This document shows, in pieces, positions 26,049 to 35,039 of a stretch of 64,000 nt of DNA. Both the position numbers and the translations under genes were made by a program. Source of the DNA: Verrucomicrobiaceae bacterium (GTDB lineage: Bacteria; Verrucomicrobiota; Verrucomicrobiia; Chthoniobacterales; JAATET01). The stretch lies in NCBI GenBank assembly GCA_027488755.1, contig JAIYAZ010000075.1, positions 190,492 through 254,491 on the forward strand. Reading direction: 5' to 3'. The notes below the pieces were generated by a model, which did no database searches, had not been told where the DNA came from, and saw only the letters and a program-made list of their open reading frames with translations. Position 1 is the stretch's first letter; every line of letters begins with the position of its first letter.

Positions 26049-26702
26049 ATGCCCGAGCCGGACTTTCCCTTTGCCGAGATCGCCGTGTGGTCGCCGCCCG
26101 CGGGCGGGACCGGCGCAGAGCAGATGGCGCTGGACGAGACGCTGCTGCGGATGGCGGTGGAGCCGACGCTGCGGGTTTACCGCTGGGCGCGGGCGGAGGT
26201 GACGTTTGGGTATCCGCAGCGGTGGGCGGATGCGGAGGTGTTCGCGGCGGGGCGTCCCCTCACCCGGCGCTGCACGGGCGGGGGATGGGTGGAGCATGGG
26301 ACGGATCTGACGGTGGCGCTGGCGGTGCCGGCGGCGCATCCGTTCGCGCGGCGGGGGCCGACGGAGATGTATGGCGCGATTCACGAGGCGATCCGCCGGG
26401 CGCTGGGGGGAGGGGCACTGCGGCTGGCGACGCCGGCGGATGCCACGGCGGGAGCGGCGTGTTTCGCGCACCCGGCGCCGGGCGACGTGCTGGATGGGGC
26501 TCGCAAGGTTGCCGGCGGGGCGTTGCGGCGGTCGCGGGAGGGCGTGCTGTATCAGGGCAGCCTCACAACGGCGGACGCGTACGTGGCGGGCGCTTTCGGT
26601 CGGGTGGTGCGGGAATGGGAGCCGCCGGCGGCGTGGCGGGCGGTTTTTGCGGAGTTGGTGCGGACGCGCTACGGGACGGCCGCGTGGAACGAGCGGCGGT
26701 GA
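26049..26702 (+). CDS. Lipoate-protein ligase A / octanoyltransferase-like protein
   Basis: The 217-residue protein has the BPL/LplA/LipB catalytic fold. RRCTGGGWVEHGTDLTVAL at about 75-93 matches the lipoate-binding RRxxGGGxVxH motif, and KVAGGALRRSREGVLYQGSL near 158-177 holds the conserved catalytic Lys. Length is short for bipartite LplA, which agrees with a single-domain ligase or an octanoyl transferase of the LipM/LipL type. Activity (lipoate ligase versus octanoyl transfer) cannot be settled here. Divergent from parB with 77 bases between starts. Confidence 0.88.
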   Translation: MPEPDFPFAEIAVWSPPAGGTGAEQMALDETLLRMAVEPTLRVYRWARAEVTFGYPQRWADAEVFAAGRPLTRRCTGGGWVEHGTDLTVALAVPAAHPFARRGPTEMYGAIHEAIRRALGGGALRLATPADATAGAACFAHPAPGDVLDGARKVAGGALRRSREGVLYQGSLTTADAYVAGAFGRVVREWEPPAAWRAVFAELVRTRYGTAAWNERR

Positions 26703-26717
26703 GCCCGCGGGGCCAGG

Positions 26718-27362
26718 CTAGGGCACGGGCTCGGCGCGGGTCTCGCCGCGGGCGAGTTGCTCAAAGGTGACGTTGAGCACGGGGAATTTTTCCCAGCCGC
26801 GGAAATCAAAATGCCACCACTCGAACGGGTAGGGCAAAAAGCCGCGCCGTTCCATGGCGGCGGAGAGGCGCTGCATGTTCGCACGCTGCCGGGGCGTCAT
26901 CGTCGCGGAATCGCGGTGCGCGGCGGGGGTGAAGGCGTCGAAGGTGGAGGGCATGGCGAGTTCGTTGCCGTGCCGGTCGACGAGGGTGACGTCGACGGCG
27001 GTGCCGCGGGTGTGGCGGCCGCGGTTGACGGCGGGGTTGGAGACGTAGCGTTCGTCGCGCACGAGGTCCCACATTTTCTGCTGCACGGAGAGGGGGCGGT
27101 AACCGTCGTAGATTTTGAGGCCGAGGCCGTCGCGGGCGAGGTCGCGCTGGACGGCCTGGAGGGCGCGGGCGGCGTCGCGGTGGAGGTAGGCGCGGGCGGC
27201 GGGATAAAGCACGGCGCCGGTGAAGTTATACGGCGTGGCGTAGCGGATCTCGAGCAGCGGCGGGGGCGTGAGGCGGCCGACATCCACGAGGTGATGCGGA
27301 ACCGGCGCGGCGGGCAGCGGGGCGGCCGCGAGGAGGAGCAGGAGGGCGAAGCGGGGGATCAT
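26718..27362 (-). CDS. D-alanyl-D-alanine dipeptidase (VanX/DdpX family)
   Basis: The ATG at 27362 overlaps the preceding stop (ATGA) and gives 214 residues with a signal peptide (about 1-19). The zinc site of VanX is intact: GRHTRGTAVD with His117 and Asp124, and EWWH with Glu181 and His184, almost the same numbering as VanX. The enzyme hydrolyses free D-Ala-D-Ala. The signal peptide places it in the periplasm, so recycling of wall-derived dipeptide rather than glycopeptide resistance is more likely; there is no vanHA here. Confidence 0.92.
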   Translation of the reverse strand: MIPRFALLLLLAAAPLPAAPVPHHLVDVGRLTPPPLLEIRYATPYNFTGAVLYPAARAYLHRDAARALQAVQRDLARDGLGLKIYDGYRPLSVQQKMWDLVRDERYVSNPAVNRGRHTRGTAVDVTLVDRHGNELAMPSTFDAFTPAAHRDSATMTPRQRANMQRLSAAMERRGFLPYPFEWWHFDFRGWEKFPVLNVTFEQLARGETRAEPVP

Positions 27363-27841
27363 CGCCGCTCGGGGTAGCGTTCGAGCAGTTCGGTGAGGAT
27401 TTTTTTGGCGGTGCTGGAGCGCTGGGTGTGCAGGATGGCGGCGCTGTCGCGGGGGCTGCCCCATTGGACGATCTCGATGGTGACCTCGCGCGGAGCCGCG
27501 GGGAGGGAGGCGGTGGCGGGCTTGAAGAGGAGGATGGTGTTCGTGCCGACGACGTCCTCGGTGTAGTCGTCGACTTCGTAGATCTCGCCGGTGGAGAGAA
27601 TGCGGAAGACGGTGCCGGCGGGCCAGCGGGACCAATCGGCCGCGGCGCTGGCCACGGGGCTGGTGCGGTAGCGGGTGCCGCGGGCGGTGGCGGAGGGTTG
27701 CGCGGGATCGGAGGAGGCGCCGGCGTAGGCGGCAACAACGGGTTTCTGGTAGGTCGCGCGGGGAAGCGGCGGCGTTGAGGGGGGGCTGCCCGCGCATCCG
27801 GCGAGCAGGGCGGCGGCGAAAAGGGGAAGCGGGAAGCGCAC
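27359..27841 (-). CDS. Lipoprotein with a 3D-like domain
   Basis: The GTG at 27841 gives 160 residues with a signal peptide and lipobox LAGC (Cys16). The C-terminal half (SRWPAGTVFRILSTGEIYEV, then DDYTEDVVGTNTILLFKP, then IEIVQWGSPRDSAAIL) has the pattern of the 3D domain of MltA-like proteins, a double-psi beta barrel with Asp residues. An earlier GTG at 27922 would overlap the upstream gene and put non-signal residues in front. Coupled by 4 bases to the VanX-type gene, so a role in peptidoglycan processing is reasonable. Confidence 0.75.
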   Translation of the reverse strand: MRFPLPLFAAALLAGCAGSPPSTPPLPRATYQKPVVAAYAGASSDPAQPSATARGTRYRTSPVASAAADWSRWPAGTVFRILSTGEIYEVDDYTEDVVGTNTILLFKPATASLPAAPREVTIEIVQWGSPRDSAAILHTQRSSTAKKILTELLERYPERR

Positions 27842-27897
27842 GGGGTTGTCGTAGAAAATCGGGCCGGGCGTGGCGAGTGATTTTCCGCGCGGGCGGC

Positions 27898-29445
27898 TCA
27901 GGGTTTGACCGGGCGCGCCCACCAGCGCGCGACGGCATCAAGCGGGATGGCGAGGGCGAGGATCACGAGCGGCCAGGCGGGCGCGAAGTAGCGCACCTGT
28001 TGAATGCCCACGAGGTAGGCGCCGAAAATTCCCGCGAAAACCGCAAAGACCCACACGCCGAGCGGCACCCGGAACGGCGCAAACAACGACATGATGAGCC
28101 CGACGAGAACCCACCAGCCGAGCGGCGTGAGGCGGAAGTCGCTGAGCGGGCTGAGCGCGCTGGCGGGACGCCGGACGAGGGTGCCGGCTTGCTGGTAGGC
28201 GTCAGCGTAGGCGGGGAGCCATTGGGCGGCCCAGGAGTCGGGGCGGGGATTGATCCACGCGCGGAACTGCTCGCGGGTGGGGAACGGCTCCTGCGCGCCG
28301 AGGCCAAAGGCAAGTCGCAGCATGCTTTCGGGGTTGCGCCGGTTGGCGAGGGATTCGTCGAGACGCCTCGCAAAGTAGTCGGCGCGGAAGCGGCTCGGGT
28401 CGAGGTCGGAGGGATTGCACGAGCCGAGGAAGCGGTGGCTGGCAATGGTGAGCCAGCCGAGCGGGTCGGAGGAAAAAGCCTCGACGGCGAGGTCGCGGTA
28501 GGTGCGGCTGAGGGCGGCGCGGTCCTGCGCGAGGGCCTGGAGGCGGGGGCGGGAGGCGTCCTTCTCGGGCCCGCGGAGGTATTTCTGCACCTCGTAATCC
28601 TCGCCGGCGTAGGCGTTGAGGCGGGCGCGTTTGGCGAGGATCCAGTCGCGGAGCTCGGCCTTGATCTCGGCGTGGGCCGGGGTGTCGAGCCGCGTGAGCG
28701 GGAAGGCGGAGTTGTAAATCAGCCAGGCTCCCTGTTCATCGTCGCCGACCGTGAGCCCGGCGAGAAACAGCGCGCCGAGCGCGGCCCAATGCCGCCAGCG
28801 CAGCGTGCGCCACGCGCCGGCGAAGGCGAGCGCGAGCACCAACCCGGGCCAGAAAAATTTCACCGAAGGTTTGCTCAGGACGATGAAGGCGAAGGCGGCA
28901 AAAAACACCCACCAGAGCCGGCGGGCGCGGGCGGGATCGCGCTGGCTGGTCCAGGCCGCCCAGCCGGCGACGGTCCAGACGAGGCCGTTGAAAAGGAAGG
29001 TGTCGCCGATGAGTTCGTGCTCGTGCCAGATGAAGATCGGGAGACCGGCGAGCAGGAGCGTGAGCGGGACGATAACCCATTTCCACGCGAAGAAAACGCG
29101 ACGCACGATGTAACCGAAGACGACGACGGTCGCGAGGCCCATTACGGCCTGAATCCAGGCGAGCGCGACCAGGGCGGGCCCGGGCAGCAGGGTGATGGGC
29201 AGCAGGAAGATCGGGTAGAGGTAGCGGCGCTTTTCGTTGAGGGAAAAGTAGAAGTCGGTCATCACGCCGTTTGTGAAGCCGAAGAAGGAGCGCGAATCGC
29301 TGCCCCAATACGCGTAGGGCGAATAGTGGAGGAGCAGCAGGCGGAGCCAGGCGCCGAACAGCAGCGCGGGCAGGGACCAAATGAGCGCGTCGCGCAGGAG
29401 GGGGTGGCGCGCGAAGAACGCGGACAGGGCCCGGAAGCCGGCCAT
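27898..29445 (-). CDS. Polytopic membrane protein, probable GT39/GT-C-like glycosyltransferase
   Basis: The ATG at 29445 gives 515 residues (a GTG three bases earlier is also possible). About 10-12 membrane helices are visible, with a large hydrophilic part at about 240-400. The first outside loop has YWGSDSRSFFGF; an acidic residue in this loop is typical of GT-C enzymes that use lipid-linked sugars. It directly follows a DPM-like GT2 gene with a 1-base overlap (TGATG), the standard pairing of a polyprenyl-phosphate-sugar synthase and its user. Acceptor unknown. Confidence 0.65.
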   Translation of the reverse strand: MAGFRALSAFFARHPLLRDALIWSLPALLFGAWLRLLLLHYSPYAYWGSDSRSFFGFTNGVMTDFYFSLNEKRRYLYPIFLLPITLLPGPALVALAWIQAVMGLATVVVFGYIVRRVFFAWKWVIVPLTLLLAGLPIFIWHEHELIGDTFLFNGLVWTVAGWAAWTSQRDPARARRLWWVFFAAFAFIVLSKPSVKFFWPGLVLALAFAGAWRTLRWRHWAALGALFLAGLTVGDDEQGAWLIYNSAFPLTRLDTPAHAEIKAELRDWILAKRARLNAYAGEDYEVQKYLRGPEKDASRPRLQALAQDRAALSRTYRDLAVEAFSSDPLGWLTIASHRFLGSCNPSDLDPSRFRADYFARRLDESLANRRNPESMLRLAFGLGAQEPFPTREQFRAWINPRPDSWAAQWLPAYADAYQQAGTLVRRPASALSPLSDFRLTPLGWWVLVGLIMSLFAPFRVPLGVWVFAVFAGIFGAYLVGIQQVRYFAPAWPLVILALAIPLDAVARWWARPVKP

Positions 29446-30158
29446 CACTTCGCGGCGCCGAAGCCGTATTTGACGATGGCGACGAGGGCGCGCACGCCGT
29501 CCTTCCAGCCGATCTTTTTGCCCTCGGCGTAGGTGCGGCCGCGGTAGCTGCAGCTCACCTCGTAGATGCGCACGCCGAGGCGGGCGACCTTGGCGGTGAT
29601 TTCGGGTTCAATGCCGAAGCGGTTCTCCTCGATGGTGATCTGACGCACGACCTCGCGGCGGAAGACCTTGTAGCAGCATTCCATGTCGGTGAGGTTGAGG
29701 TTGGTCACCATGTTCGAGAAAATGGTGAGCACGGAGTTCCCCAGCGAGTGCCAGAAATAGAGGACGCGGTGGGCCTCGGAGCCGATGAAGCGCGAGCCGA
29801 ACACCACGTCGGCATGGCCCTGGACGATCGGCGCGATGAGGCGCGGGTAATCACCCGGGTCGTATTCGAGGTCGGCGTCCTGGATGAGCACGATGGGCGC
29901 ATCCACGCGGGCCAGGCCGGTGCGCACGGCGGCGCCCTTGCCCTGGTTCACGCCGTGCCGCAGGAGGACGATGCGGGGATCCTCCGCGGCGAGTTTTTCG
30001 ACGACGTCCGCGGAGCCGTCGGCCGAGCAATCATCGACCACAACAAGCTGCGCGACGCACGGCTGGGCCAGCACGGCGGCGATGACACGGGGCACGGTGG
30101 CCGCCTCGTTGTAGAGGGGCATAACGACGCCAACGACGGAAACGGAGGACTCGGACAT
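29445..30158 (-). CDS. GT2 glycosyltransferase, dolichyl/polyprenyl-phosphate mannosyl-type
   Basis: The ATG at 30158 gives 237 residues. The GT-A fold is clear: VVMPLYNEAATVPRVI near 10-25, VVDDCSADGSADVV near 38-51, GKGAAVRTGL near 73 and the metal-binding DADLEYDPGDYP near 94. FGSRF follows near 121. It looks like the soluble class of dolichol-phosphate mannose synthases with no C-terminal membrane anchor, so it should make polyprenyl-phosphate sugar for the downstream GT-C-like protein. The longer frame to 30332 lies over the end of the protease gene and was discarded. Confidence 0.9.
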   Translation of the reverse strand: MSESSVSVVGVVMPLYNEAATVPRVIAAVLAQPCVAQLVVVDDCSADGSADVVEKLAAEDPRIVLLRHGVNQGKGAAVRTGLARVDAPIVLIQDADLEYDPGDYPRLIAPIVQGHADVVFGSRFIGSEAHRVLYFWHSLGNSVLTIFSNMVTNLNLTDMECCYKVFRREVVRQITIEENRFGIEPEITAKVARLGVRIYEVSCSYRGRTYAEGKKIGWKDGVRALVAIVKYGFGAAK

Positions 30159-30189
30159 GGAAATCGGCGCCGAGCCTCGCAAACTCGGC

Positions 30190-31971
30190 TCAGTTTGCAA
30201 ATTTCCTTTTCCGCACCCCCCGCCAGCGCCGGATGAGGACGAACGCGAGCAGCCCGGGCGCGAGGAGGAACCAGCCGTCCCCCTCGGGCACGGAACTGAC
30301 CGGCAGGCTCGTCGCCGTCCACGCGAGGCCAAACGCCTCGGCGGAGGGGGTGGTCGCGCTCACGTTGTAGATCCAGCCGGTGTGGTTCACGCGGATGCCA
30401 TAGGAGCCGGCTGGGACGGTGAGGCGGAGAAACTCGGAGTTCCCGTAGCGGCTTTCTGAGCTGGCGACGAGGTCGTCAAAGACCGAGCCGGACGCCCGCC
30501 AGAGGCTCAGATTCAGGTCCGCGAACCACGCGTCCTGCGGATCGTCCGCCGCGTCGAAGGTGGCGGGCACAAACCAATTCAGCGAGATGGTGATCTGGAC
30601 GAGCCCGTCAAAGGCGAGGTCGAAGAAGTAATCATTGGCCGTCCCCCCGGTCAAACTGCCGGCATCCCAGCCCTCGGGGCGGATCGAGCCGCCGCCGGCG
30701 CCGGGCACGTCGGTGGTGCCCCCGAGCAGGAGGTTCGCGGAGTTGTTCAGGTCGAGCCGGCCGGCGCCGACGGCGTAATCCAGCGCCTGCGTGGTGCGCA
30801 CGACCCCGGCCACGAGCTGCTGGCCGTTGTTCCAGCCGACGGTCGGGCGGGACCCGGCCTGGAGGAGGGATTTCAGCACGCGCGTGTCGAGCGCCTCATT
30901 CCCGAGACCGAAGAACCCGCTCTTTATCACGTTCTTGAGCAGGCCGACGCCGCCCGCGACCACCGGGGAGGAAAAACTCGTGCCGCTCTGGTTGAAGACG
31001 AAATACTTGTCCGTCGCCGGGTCGCCCGCGCCGACGAGATCGGCGAGCGAGCCCGATTTCCCGCCGTAGTAGGCAAGGGCAAAGGTCTCGCCGGGAGCCG
31101 CCACCGTGACGTTGGCGCGCACTCCGACGAGGGTCTGGCCGGTCGCGGGATTGAAAAAGTCACCCGGCGCGCGGGAGGTGAACTCCGAGGGCGTGAGAAA
31201 ATCCGCCCCGCCGAGCGCGCCGACGACGATGCCGTTGAAGCCGACGCCGGGCGCGGCCGCGGCCCCGCCGTTGCCGGCCGAGCGCACGAAGGTGACGGTG
31301 GGATTCTCCGCCGCGAGAGCGTCGAGCCGGCGGTTTTCCGCGGAGATCCCCGCGGGATCGTCGAATCCCCAGCTGCTGTTGATCACGTCCGCCCGCCCCG
31401 CCACCGTGCCGCGGAAAAAGGCCTCGTAGGGCAGGCGGAACGATTCCTCGGAAATCTCGAACGAACCGATGTTTTCCTCCGTGCGGTCGAAATGCGTGGC
31501 GATCGCGCCCGACCACAGCGTGGCCAGCGGGGCAAGGCCCGCACCGAGCAGCGAGAGATCGCCGTTCGGGAGCAATCCCGTGCCCGCGAGGACGTGGCCG
31601 ACCATCGTCGCGTGAAAATCCACGTCGCCAAGATCCGGCGCCGCGAGCGCGTCGCGCCCGGCGTCCAGCAAAAGCGCGGGCGAGGCCGGCGCGGACAGGC
31701 CCGTGCGGTCAAACACCTCGTGCCCGCCCCAGACGTGGCCGGCCTCGACGTTGGCGATGATGACATTTTGCCCGAAGAACCCGGAATTGTAGAACGGGTA
31801 GGCGCCCGCGAGTTCGTTCACCGAAACGACCGCATCGAAGGTGCCGTCGTAGGGCCCGGCCAGGATGTTCGACCGGGCCTCCGTCGCGCCCGCCGGACTC
31901 AGCCGCGCGCCCAGCAGGCAGGCCACGCCCAGGGCGAGCGGCAGCAGGCGGGAACGCGACAACGGGAGCAT
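30190..31971 (-). CDS. Secreted subtilisin-like (S8) protease with PEP-CTERM-like tail
   Basis: The ATG at 31971 gives 593 residues with a signal peptide (about 1-29). The catalytic domain shows His120 in DFHATMVGHVLAG, the oxyanion Asn234 in SAGNGG and the nucleophile Ser332 in QSGTSFSSPVVAG. The usual Asp-Thr-Gly/Ser motif is replaced by NVEAG, with Glu76 at the Asp position. After about 430 a beta-rich domain follows, similar to pre-peptidase C-terminal domains. The tail VPEGDGWFLLAPGLLAFVLI, then RRWRGVRKRK, resembles PEP-CTERM or VPDSG-type sorting signals. It is likely surface-exposed. Confidence 0.82.
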   Translation of the reverse strand: MLPLSRSRLLPLALGVACLLGARLSPAGATEARSNILAGPYDGTFDAVVSVNELAGAYPFYNSGFFGQNVIIANVEAGHVWGGHEVFDRTGLSAPASPALLLDAGRDALAAPDLGDVDFHATMVGHVLAGTGLLPNGDLSLLGAGLAPLATLWSGAIATHFDRTEENIGSFEISEESFRLPYEAFFRGTVAGRADVINSSWGFDDPAGISAENRRLDALAAENPTVTFVRSAGNGGAAAAPGVGFNGIVVGALGGADFLTPSEFTSRAPGDFFNPATGQTLVGVRANVTVAAPGETFALAYYGGKSGSLADLVGAGDPATDKYFVFNQSGTSFSSPVVAGGVGLLKNVIKSGFFGLGNEALDTRVLKSLLQAGSRPTVGWNNGQQLVAGVVRTTQALDYAVGAGRLDLNNSANLLLGGTTDVPGAGGGSIRPEGWDAGSLTGGTANDYFFDLAFDGLVQITISLNWFVPATFDAADDPQDAWFADLNLSLWRASGSVFDDLVASSESRYGNSEFLRLTVPAGSYGIRVNHTGWIYNVSATTPSAEAFGLAWTATSLPVSSVPEGDGWFLLAPGLLAFVLIRRWRGVRKRKFAN

Positions 31972-32058
31972 GGCCGAAAAATTAGCACGCGCCGCCCGCC
32001 CGGCCATCGCAATCTTGCGGGGCTGCATCGGCCCCGCGCCTCGGCTAGCATGCCCCCT

Positions 32059-32850
32059 ATGTCCGCCTACCGAGGCCGCCTCGCCCCCACGCCCACCGGG
32101 CCGCTCCACGCCGGCCACGCGGCGACCTTCCGCCTCGCGCACGACCGCGCCCGGGCCGCCGGCGGCCACCTCGTGCTGCGCATCGAGGACATCGACCCCC
32201 AGCGCTGCCGGCCGGAATTCGCCGCCGCCTGCCTCGAGGATCTCCGCTGGCTCGGCCTCACCTGGGACGACGGCCCCGTCTTCCAAAGCGAACGCCGCGC
32301 CGGCTTCCTCGCGCTCTGGGAACTCCTCCGCGACGGCGGCTGGATTTATCCCTCGCCGCACTCCCGGCGCGACCTCGAGCGCGCCCCGCTCGCCCCGCAC
32401 GAGGACGAACCCCTCTTCCCGCCCGAATGGCGCCAGCCGCCCGCCCCCGCCGCCGAGTGGCCGTCCCCCGCCGGGACGAACTGGCGCTTCCGCGTGCCCG
32501 ACGGCGAGGCAATCACCTTCACCGACGAGCGCTGCGGCCGGGTGGAACGCGTCGCCGGGCGTGACTTCGGCGATTTTGTCGTGTGGCGGCGCGACGACGT
32601 GCCCGCCTACGAACTCGCCGTCGTCGCCGACGACGTCGCCATGGGCATCACCGAAATCGTCCGCGGCGAGGACCTGCTCACCTCCACCGCCCGGCAACTC
32701 CTCCTCTACCGCGCGCTCGGCGCGACGCCGCCCGCGTTTTATCATGCCCCGCTCGTGCGCGACGCCGCCGGCCGCCGCCTCGCCAAGCGCGATGCCGCCC
32801 GCAGCTTGCGCGCGCTGCGCGAGGCCGGAGTCCGTCCCGACGAAATCTAG
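32059..32850 (+). CDS. gluQ: Glutamyl-Q tRNA(Asp) synthetase
   Basis: The ATG at 32059 gives 263 residues (an in-frame ATG at 32050 would add three). It has the HIGH-like HAGH at 17-20 within LAPTPTGPLHAGH, RIEDIDPQRCRPEF near 43, and a KMSKS-like LAKRDAARSL at the end. It lacks the anticodon-binding half of GluRS, as expected for the enzyme that loads glutamate onto queuosine of tRNA-Asp. The GluRS-type catalytic residues appear complete. The stop codon overlaps that of pxpA on the other strand (shared CTAG). Confidence 0.93.
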   Translation: MSAYRGRLAPTPTGPLHAGHAATFRLAHDRARAAGGHLVLRIEDIDPQRCRPEFAAACLEDLRWLGLTWDDGPVFQSERRAGFLALWELLRDGGWIYPSPHSRRDLERAPLAPHEDEPLFPPEWRQPPAPAAEWPSPAGTNWRFRVPDGEAITFTDERCGRVERVAGRDFGDFVVWRRDDVPAYELAVVADDVAMGITEIVRGEDLLTSTARQLLLYRALGATPPAFYHAPLVRDAAGRRLAKRDAARSLRALREAGVRPDEI

Positions 32851-33479
32851 CCCAACGCCGCCCGCACCGCGCGGGCGATGCGCACCGCATCCGGCGTGTC
32901 GGCATGCACGCAGATCGTCTGCCCGCGCAGGGTCGGGAGCCGCGCCACGATTTCCCGCGGGCGCGTGATCACGTCACCGGGTTCGCCCCGCGGGATCAAC
33001 GAGCCGTCAGCGCGGTAACCCCGGTCGGCAAACACCTCGGCCAACCCGTCCTCGCCGGCCAACGCGATCACGCGCCCGCCCGCCAACGCGACGATTTTCA
33101 CCCCCGGGAAAATCCGCCGCACCGCCGCCACGTAGCGCCGCGCCAACGGCAGCGAGCGCTCGGTCGCGTGGTAAAGCGCGCCGTGGAGCTTGATGTGGTG
33201 CAGCGGCGCCAGCGCCGCGAGCGCGCCCGCCTGCGCCACCACGAGCCGCTCCAGCGCCGCCGGGGTCACGTCCGCCGCGCCCCGGCCAAAATCCGCCGCC
33301 AGCCCCGGATGCGCGCCGATCGCGACCCCGTTTTCGCGCGCCAGCGCGACCGTGCGGCGCATCGTGGCGGCGTCCCCCGCGTGACCGCCGCAGGCGATGT
33401 TCGCGAGGTCCACCAGCCGCAGCAGCGCGCGGGTGCGGGCGGGGGATTCGTGTTCCCCGAGGTCGGCGTTGAGTTTCAT
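32847..33479 (-). CDS. pxpA: 5-oxoprolinase subunit A (LamB/YcsF family)
   Basis: The ATG at 33479 gives 210 residues: MKLNADLGEHES at the start, NIACGGHAGDA near 29 and GAHPGLAADFGRGA near 58 are family signatures. PxpA is usually about 245-255 residues, so this one is shorter, mainly in internal loops. With PxpB and PxpC it cleaves 5-oxoproline to glutamate at the expense of ATP. It overlaps pxpC by 4 bases; the gene order is B-C-A. Confidence 0.9.
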   Translation of the reverse strand: MKLNADLGEHESPARTRALLRLVDLANIACGGHAGDAATMRRTVALARENGVAIGAHPGLAADFGRGAADVTPAALERLVVAQAGALAALAPLHHIKLHGALYHATERSLPLARRYVAAVRRIFPGVKIVALAGGRVIALAGEDGLAEVFADRGYRADGSLIPRGEPGDVITRPREIVARLPTLRGQTICVHADTPDAVRIARAVRAALG

Positions 33480-34324
33480 TCGGCGGCCACGAGACGGAAT
33501 CGCACGCCCGGGCGGCATTGCGCCAGCCAGGAAAGCGCGGTGGGATCGATCACGCCGATTTTCGGATACCCGCCCACCGTCGGCCCGTCGCGCATCGTCA
33601 CGATCGGCTGGCCGTTGCGCGGCACCTGCACCGACCCCACCAGCACCGGCTCACTGCGCATCTCGCGCTCGGGCGGATTCAGCCGCGCCCCCTCCAGCCG
33701 GTAACCCACCCGGTCACTGCGCAGCGAGACCTCCCACTCCGCCTCAAGAAAAAACCGCTGCTCCGCCGCGTCGAACCACTCCCACTGCGGCCCGCGCCAC
33801 ACCGGCAGCAGCGGCGGTTCGGCGTAATCCCGCCGCTCGCCCTCCGCCACCCAGGCCCGCCCGCGCGGCCCCGGCAAATCCGGCTCGGCCAGCGTCAGCC
33901 GGTCCCCCGCCCGCAACGCCCGCCCCAGCCCGCCGCGCGGATACACACTCGCGCTGCCCAGAATCCGCGGCGCCGCAAACCCGCCCGCCACCGCCACGTA
34001 GGTCCAGAGCCCCCGCTCGTTGCGGGCAAAATCCAGCCGCGCCCCCACCGGCAGCGTCGCCGCGCTCCAAGCGGGAATCACCCCGCCCGCCTCCGCGCCC
34101 GTCACCGCGAAGCGCCGCTCCGCCAGCACCAGCAGCGCCGCCCCCTGCATGAGCAACTCCAGCACCGGCGCACCGTCCGCGTTGCCGCACAGCCGGTTCG
34201 CCCAGCGGGCCGCGTGCGGATCCATCGCCCCGCTCGGCGGCACGCCGAAACGCTTCCACCCCACGCGCCCGAGATCCTGCACGGTCGCGCCCAGCCCGGG
34301 ATGAAGAACTTCGAGCGCGTCCAT
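33476..34324 (-). CDS. pxpC: 5-oxoprolinase subunit C (biotin-dependent carboxyltransferase-like, KipA family)
   Basis: The 282-residue protein begins MDALEVLHPGLGATVQDLGR and continues with FGVPPSGAMDPHAARWANRL, the classic AHS2/KipA start. GPTVGGYPKIGVI near 250 is another family motif. It forms the 5-oxoprolinase complex with PxpA and PxpB. It follows pxpB by 4 bases. Confidence 0.94.
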   Translation of the reverse strand: MDALEVLHPGLGATVQDLGRVGWKRFGVPPSGAMDPHAARWANRLCGNADGAPVLELLMQGAALLVLAERRFAVTGAEAGGVIPAWSAATLPVGARLDFARNERGLWTYVAVAGGFAAPRILGSASVYPRGGLGRALRAGDRLTLAEPDLPGPRGRAWVAEGERRDYAEPPLLPVWRGPQWEWFDAAEQRFFLEAEWEVSLRSDRVGYRLEGARLNPPEREMRSEPVLVGSVQVPRNGQPIVTMRDGPTVGGYPKIGVIDPTALSWLAQCRPGVRFRLVAAE

Positions 34325-34328
34325 GGCC

Positions 34329-34958
34329 TCAATCCACCGGCACGAACTTCACCCGGTCCCCCGGCCGCAGCAAAAACATCCGCTCCGGCTCGCGACCCGG
34401 GTCAAAAATCCGCTGCGGCGTCGTCCCCAGCAAATGCCAGCCGCCCGGCGACTCCACGCTGTAAATCCCCGTGTGACTCCCGCCCACCGCCACCGCGCCC
34501 GCCGGCACCCGCGCCCGCGGCATCGCCCGGCGCGGCACGTGCAGCGCGGGATCCAGCCCCGCCAGATACGGAAACCCCGGCGAAAACCCCAGCAGCGCCA
34601 CCTCGTAAATCGGCGCCGCATGCCGCGCGATCACCTCGCCCACCCCCAGCCCCAGCCGCGCCGCAAACTCCGCCAGATCCATCCCATCGTAACGCACGGG
34701 AATCTCCCGCACATCCGCCGCCTCCGCCGGCACCGGCCCCAGCCCCGCGAACAACGCCGCCAATTCCCCCGCGCGCCGCTCCGCCGCCGTCCCCGGCGCG
34801 AACTCCACCAGCAAACGGTCAAACGCCGCCGAAAAATCCACCACGTCCTCCGGCCGCGCCTCCTCCAGCCACCGCAGCACCGCCCGCCGCCCGTCGCCCC
34901 CGGCTTCCGCCCCGAGATCGAACATCACCGCCTCCGGCCCGCACCGCCTCCACTCCAT
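34329..34958 (-). CDS. pxpB: 5-oxoprolinase subunit B (KipI family)
   Basis: The ATG at 34958 gives 209 residues. Conserved KipI/AHS1 elements are IPVRYDGMDLAEFA near 97, YEVALLGFSPGFPYLAGLD near 127 and GGSHTGIYSVESPGGWHLLG near 166. The Arg in VPRRAMPRARVPAG is also typical. First gene of pxpBCA; the strand opposite the peroxiredoxin begins 81 bases upstream, so the two transcripts diverge. Confidence 0.93.
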   Translation of the reverse strand: MEWRRCGPEAVMFDLGAEAGGDGRRAVLRWLEEARPEDVVDFSAAFDRLLVEFAPGTAAERRAGELAALFAGLGPVPAEAADVREIPVRYDGMDLAEFAARLGLGVGEVIARHAAPIYEVALLGFSPGFPYLAGLDPALHVPRRAMPRARVPAGAVAVGGSHTGIYSVESPGGWHLLGTTPQRIFDPGREPERMFLLRPGDRVKFVPVD

Positions 34959-35039
34959 GACCACAAGGAAACCAGATTCCCCTTGCGGCACCAATCATTC
35001 CCTCATTTAGTCGCCCTCGAACCCCAACCATCCCACACC

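Noticed and set aside
26718-27362. Glycopeptide (vancomycin) resistance locus
   Set aside because: Only the VanX-type dipeptidase is present, it carries a signal peptide, and no vanH, vanA or vanRS genes are adjacent.
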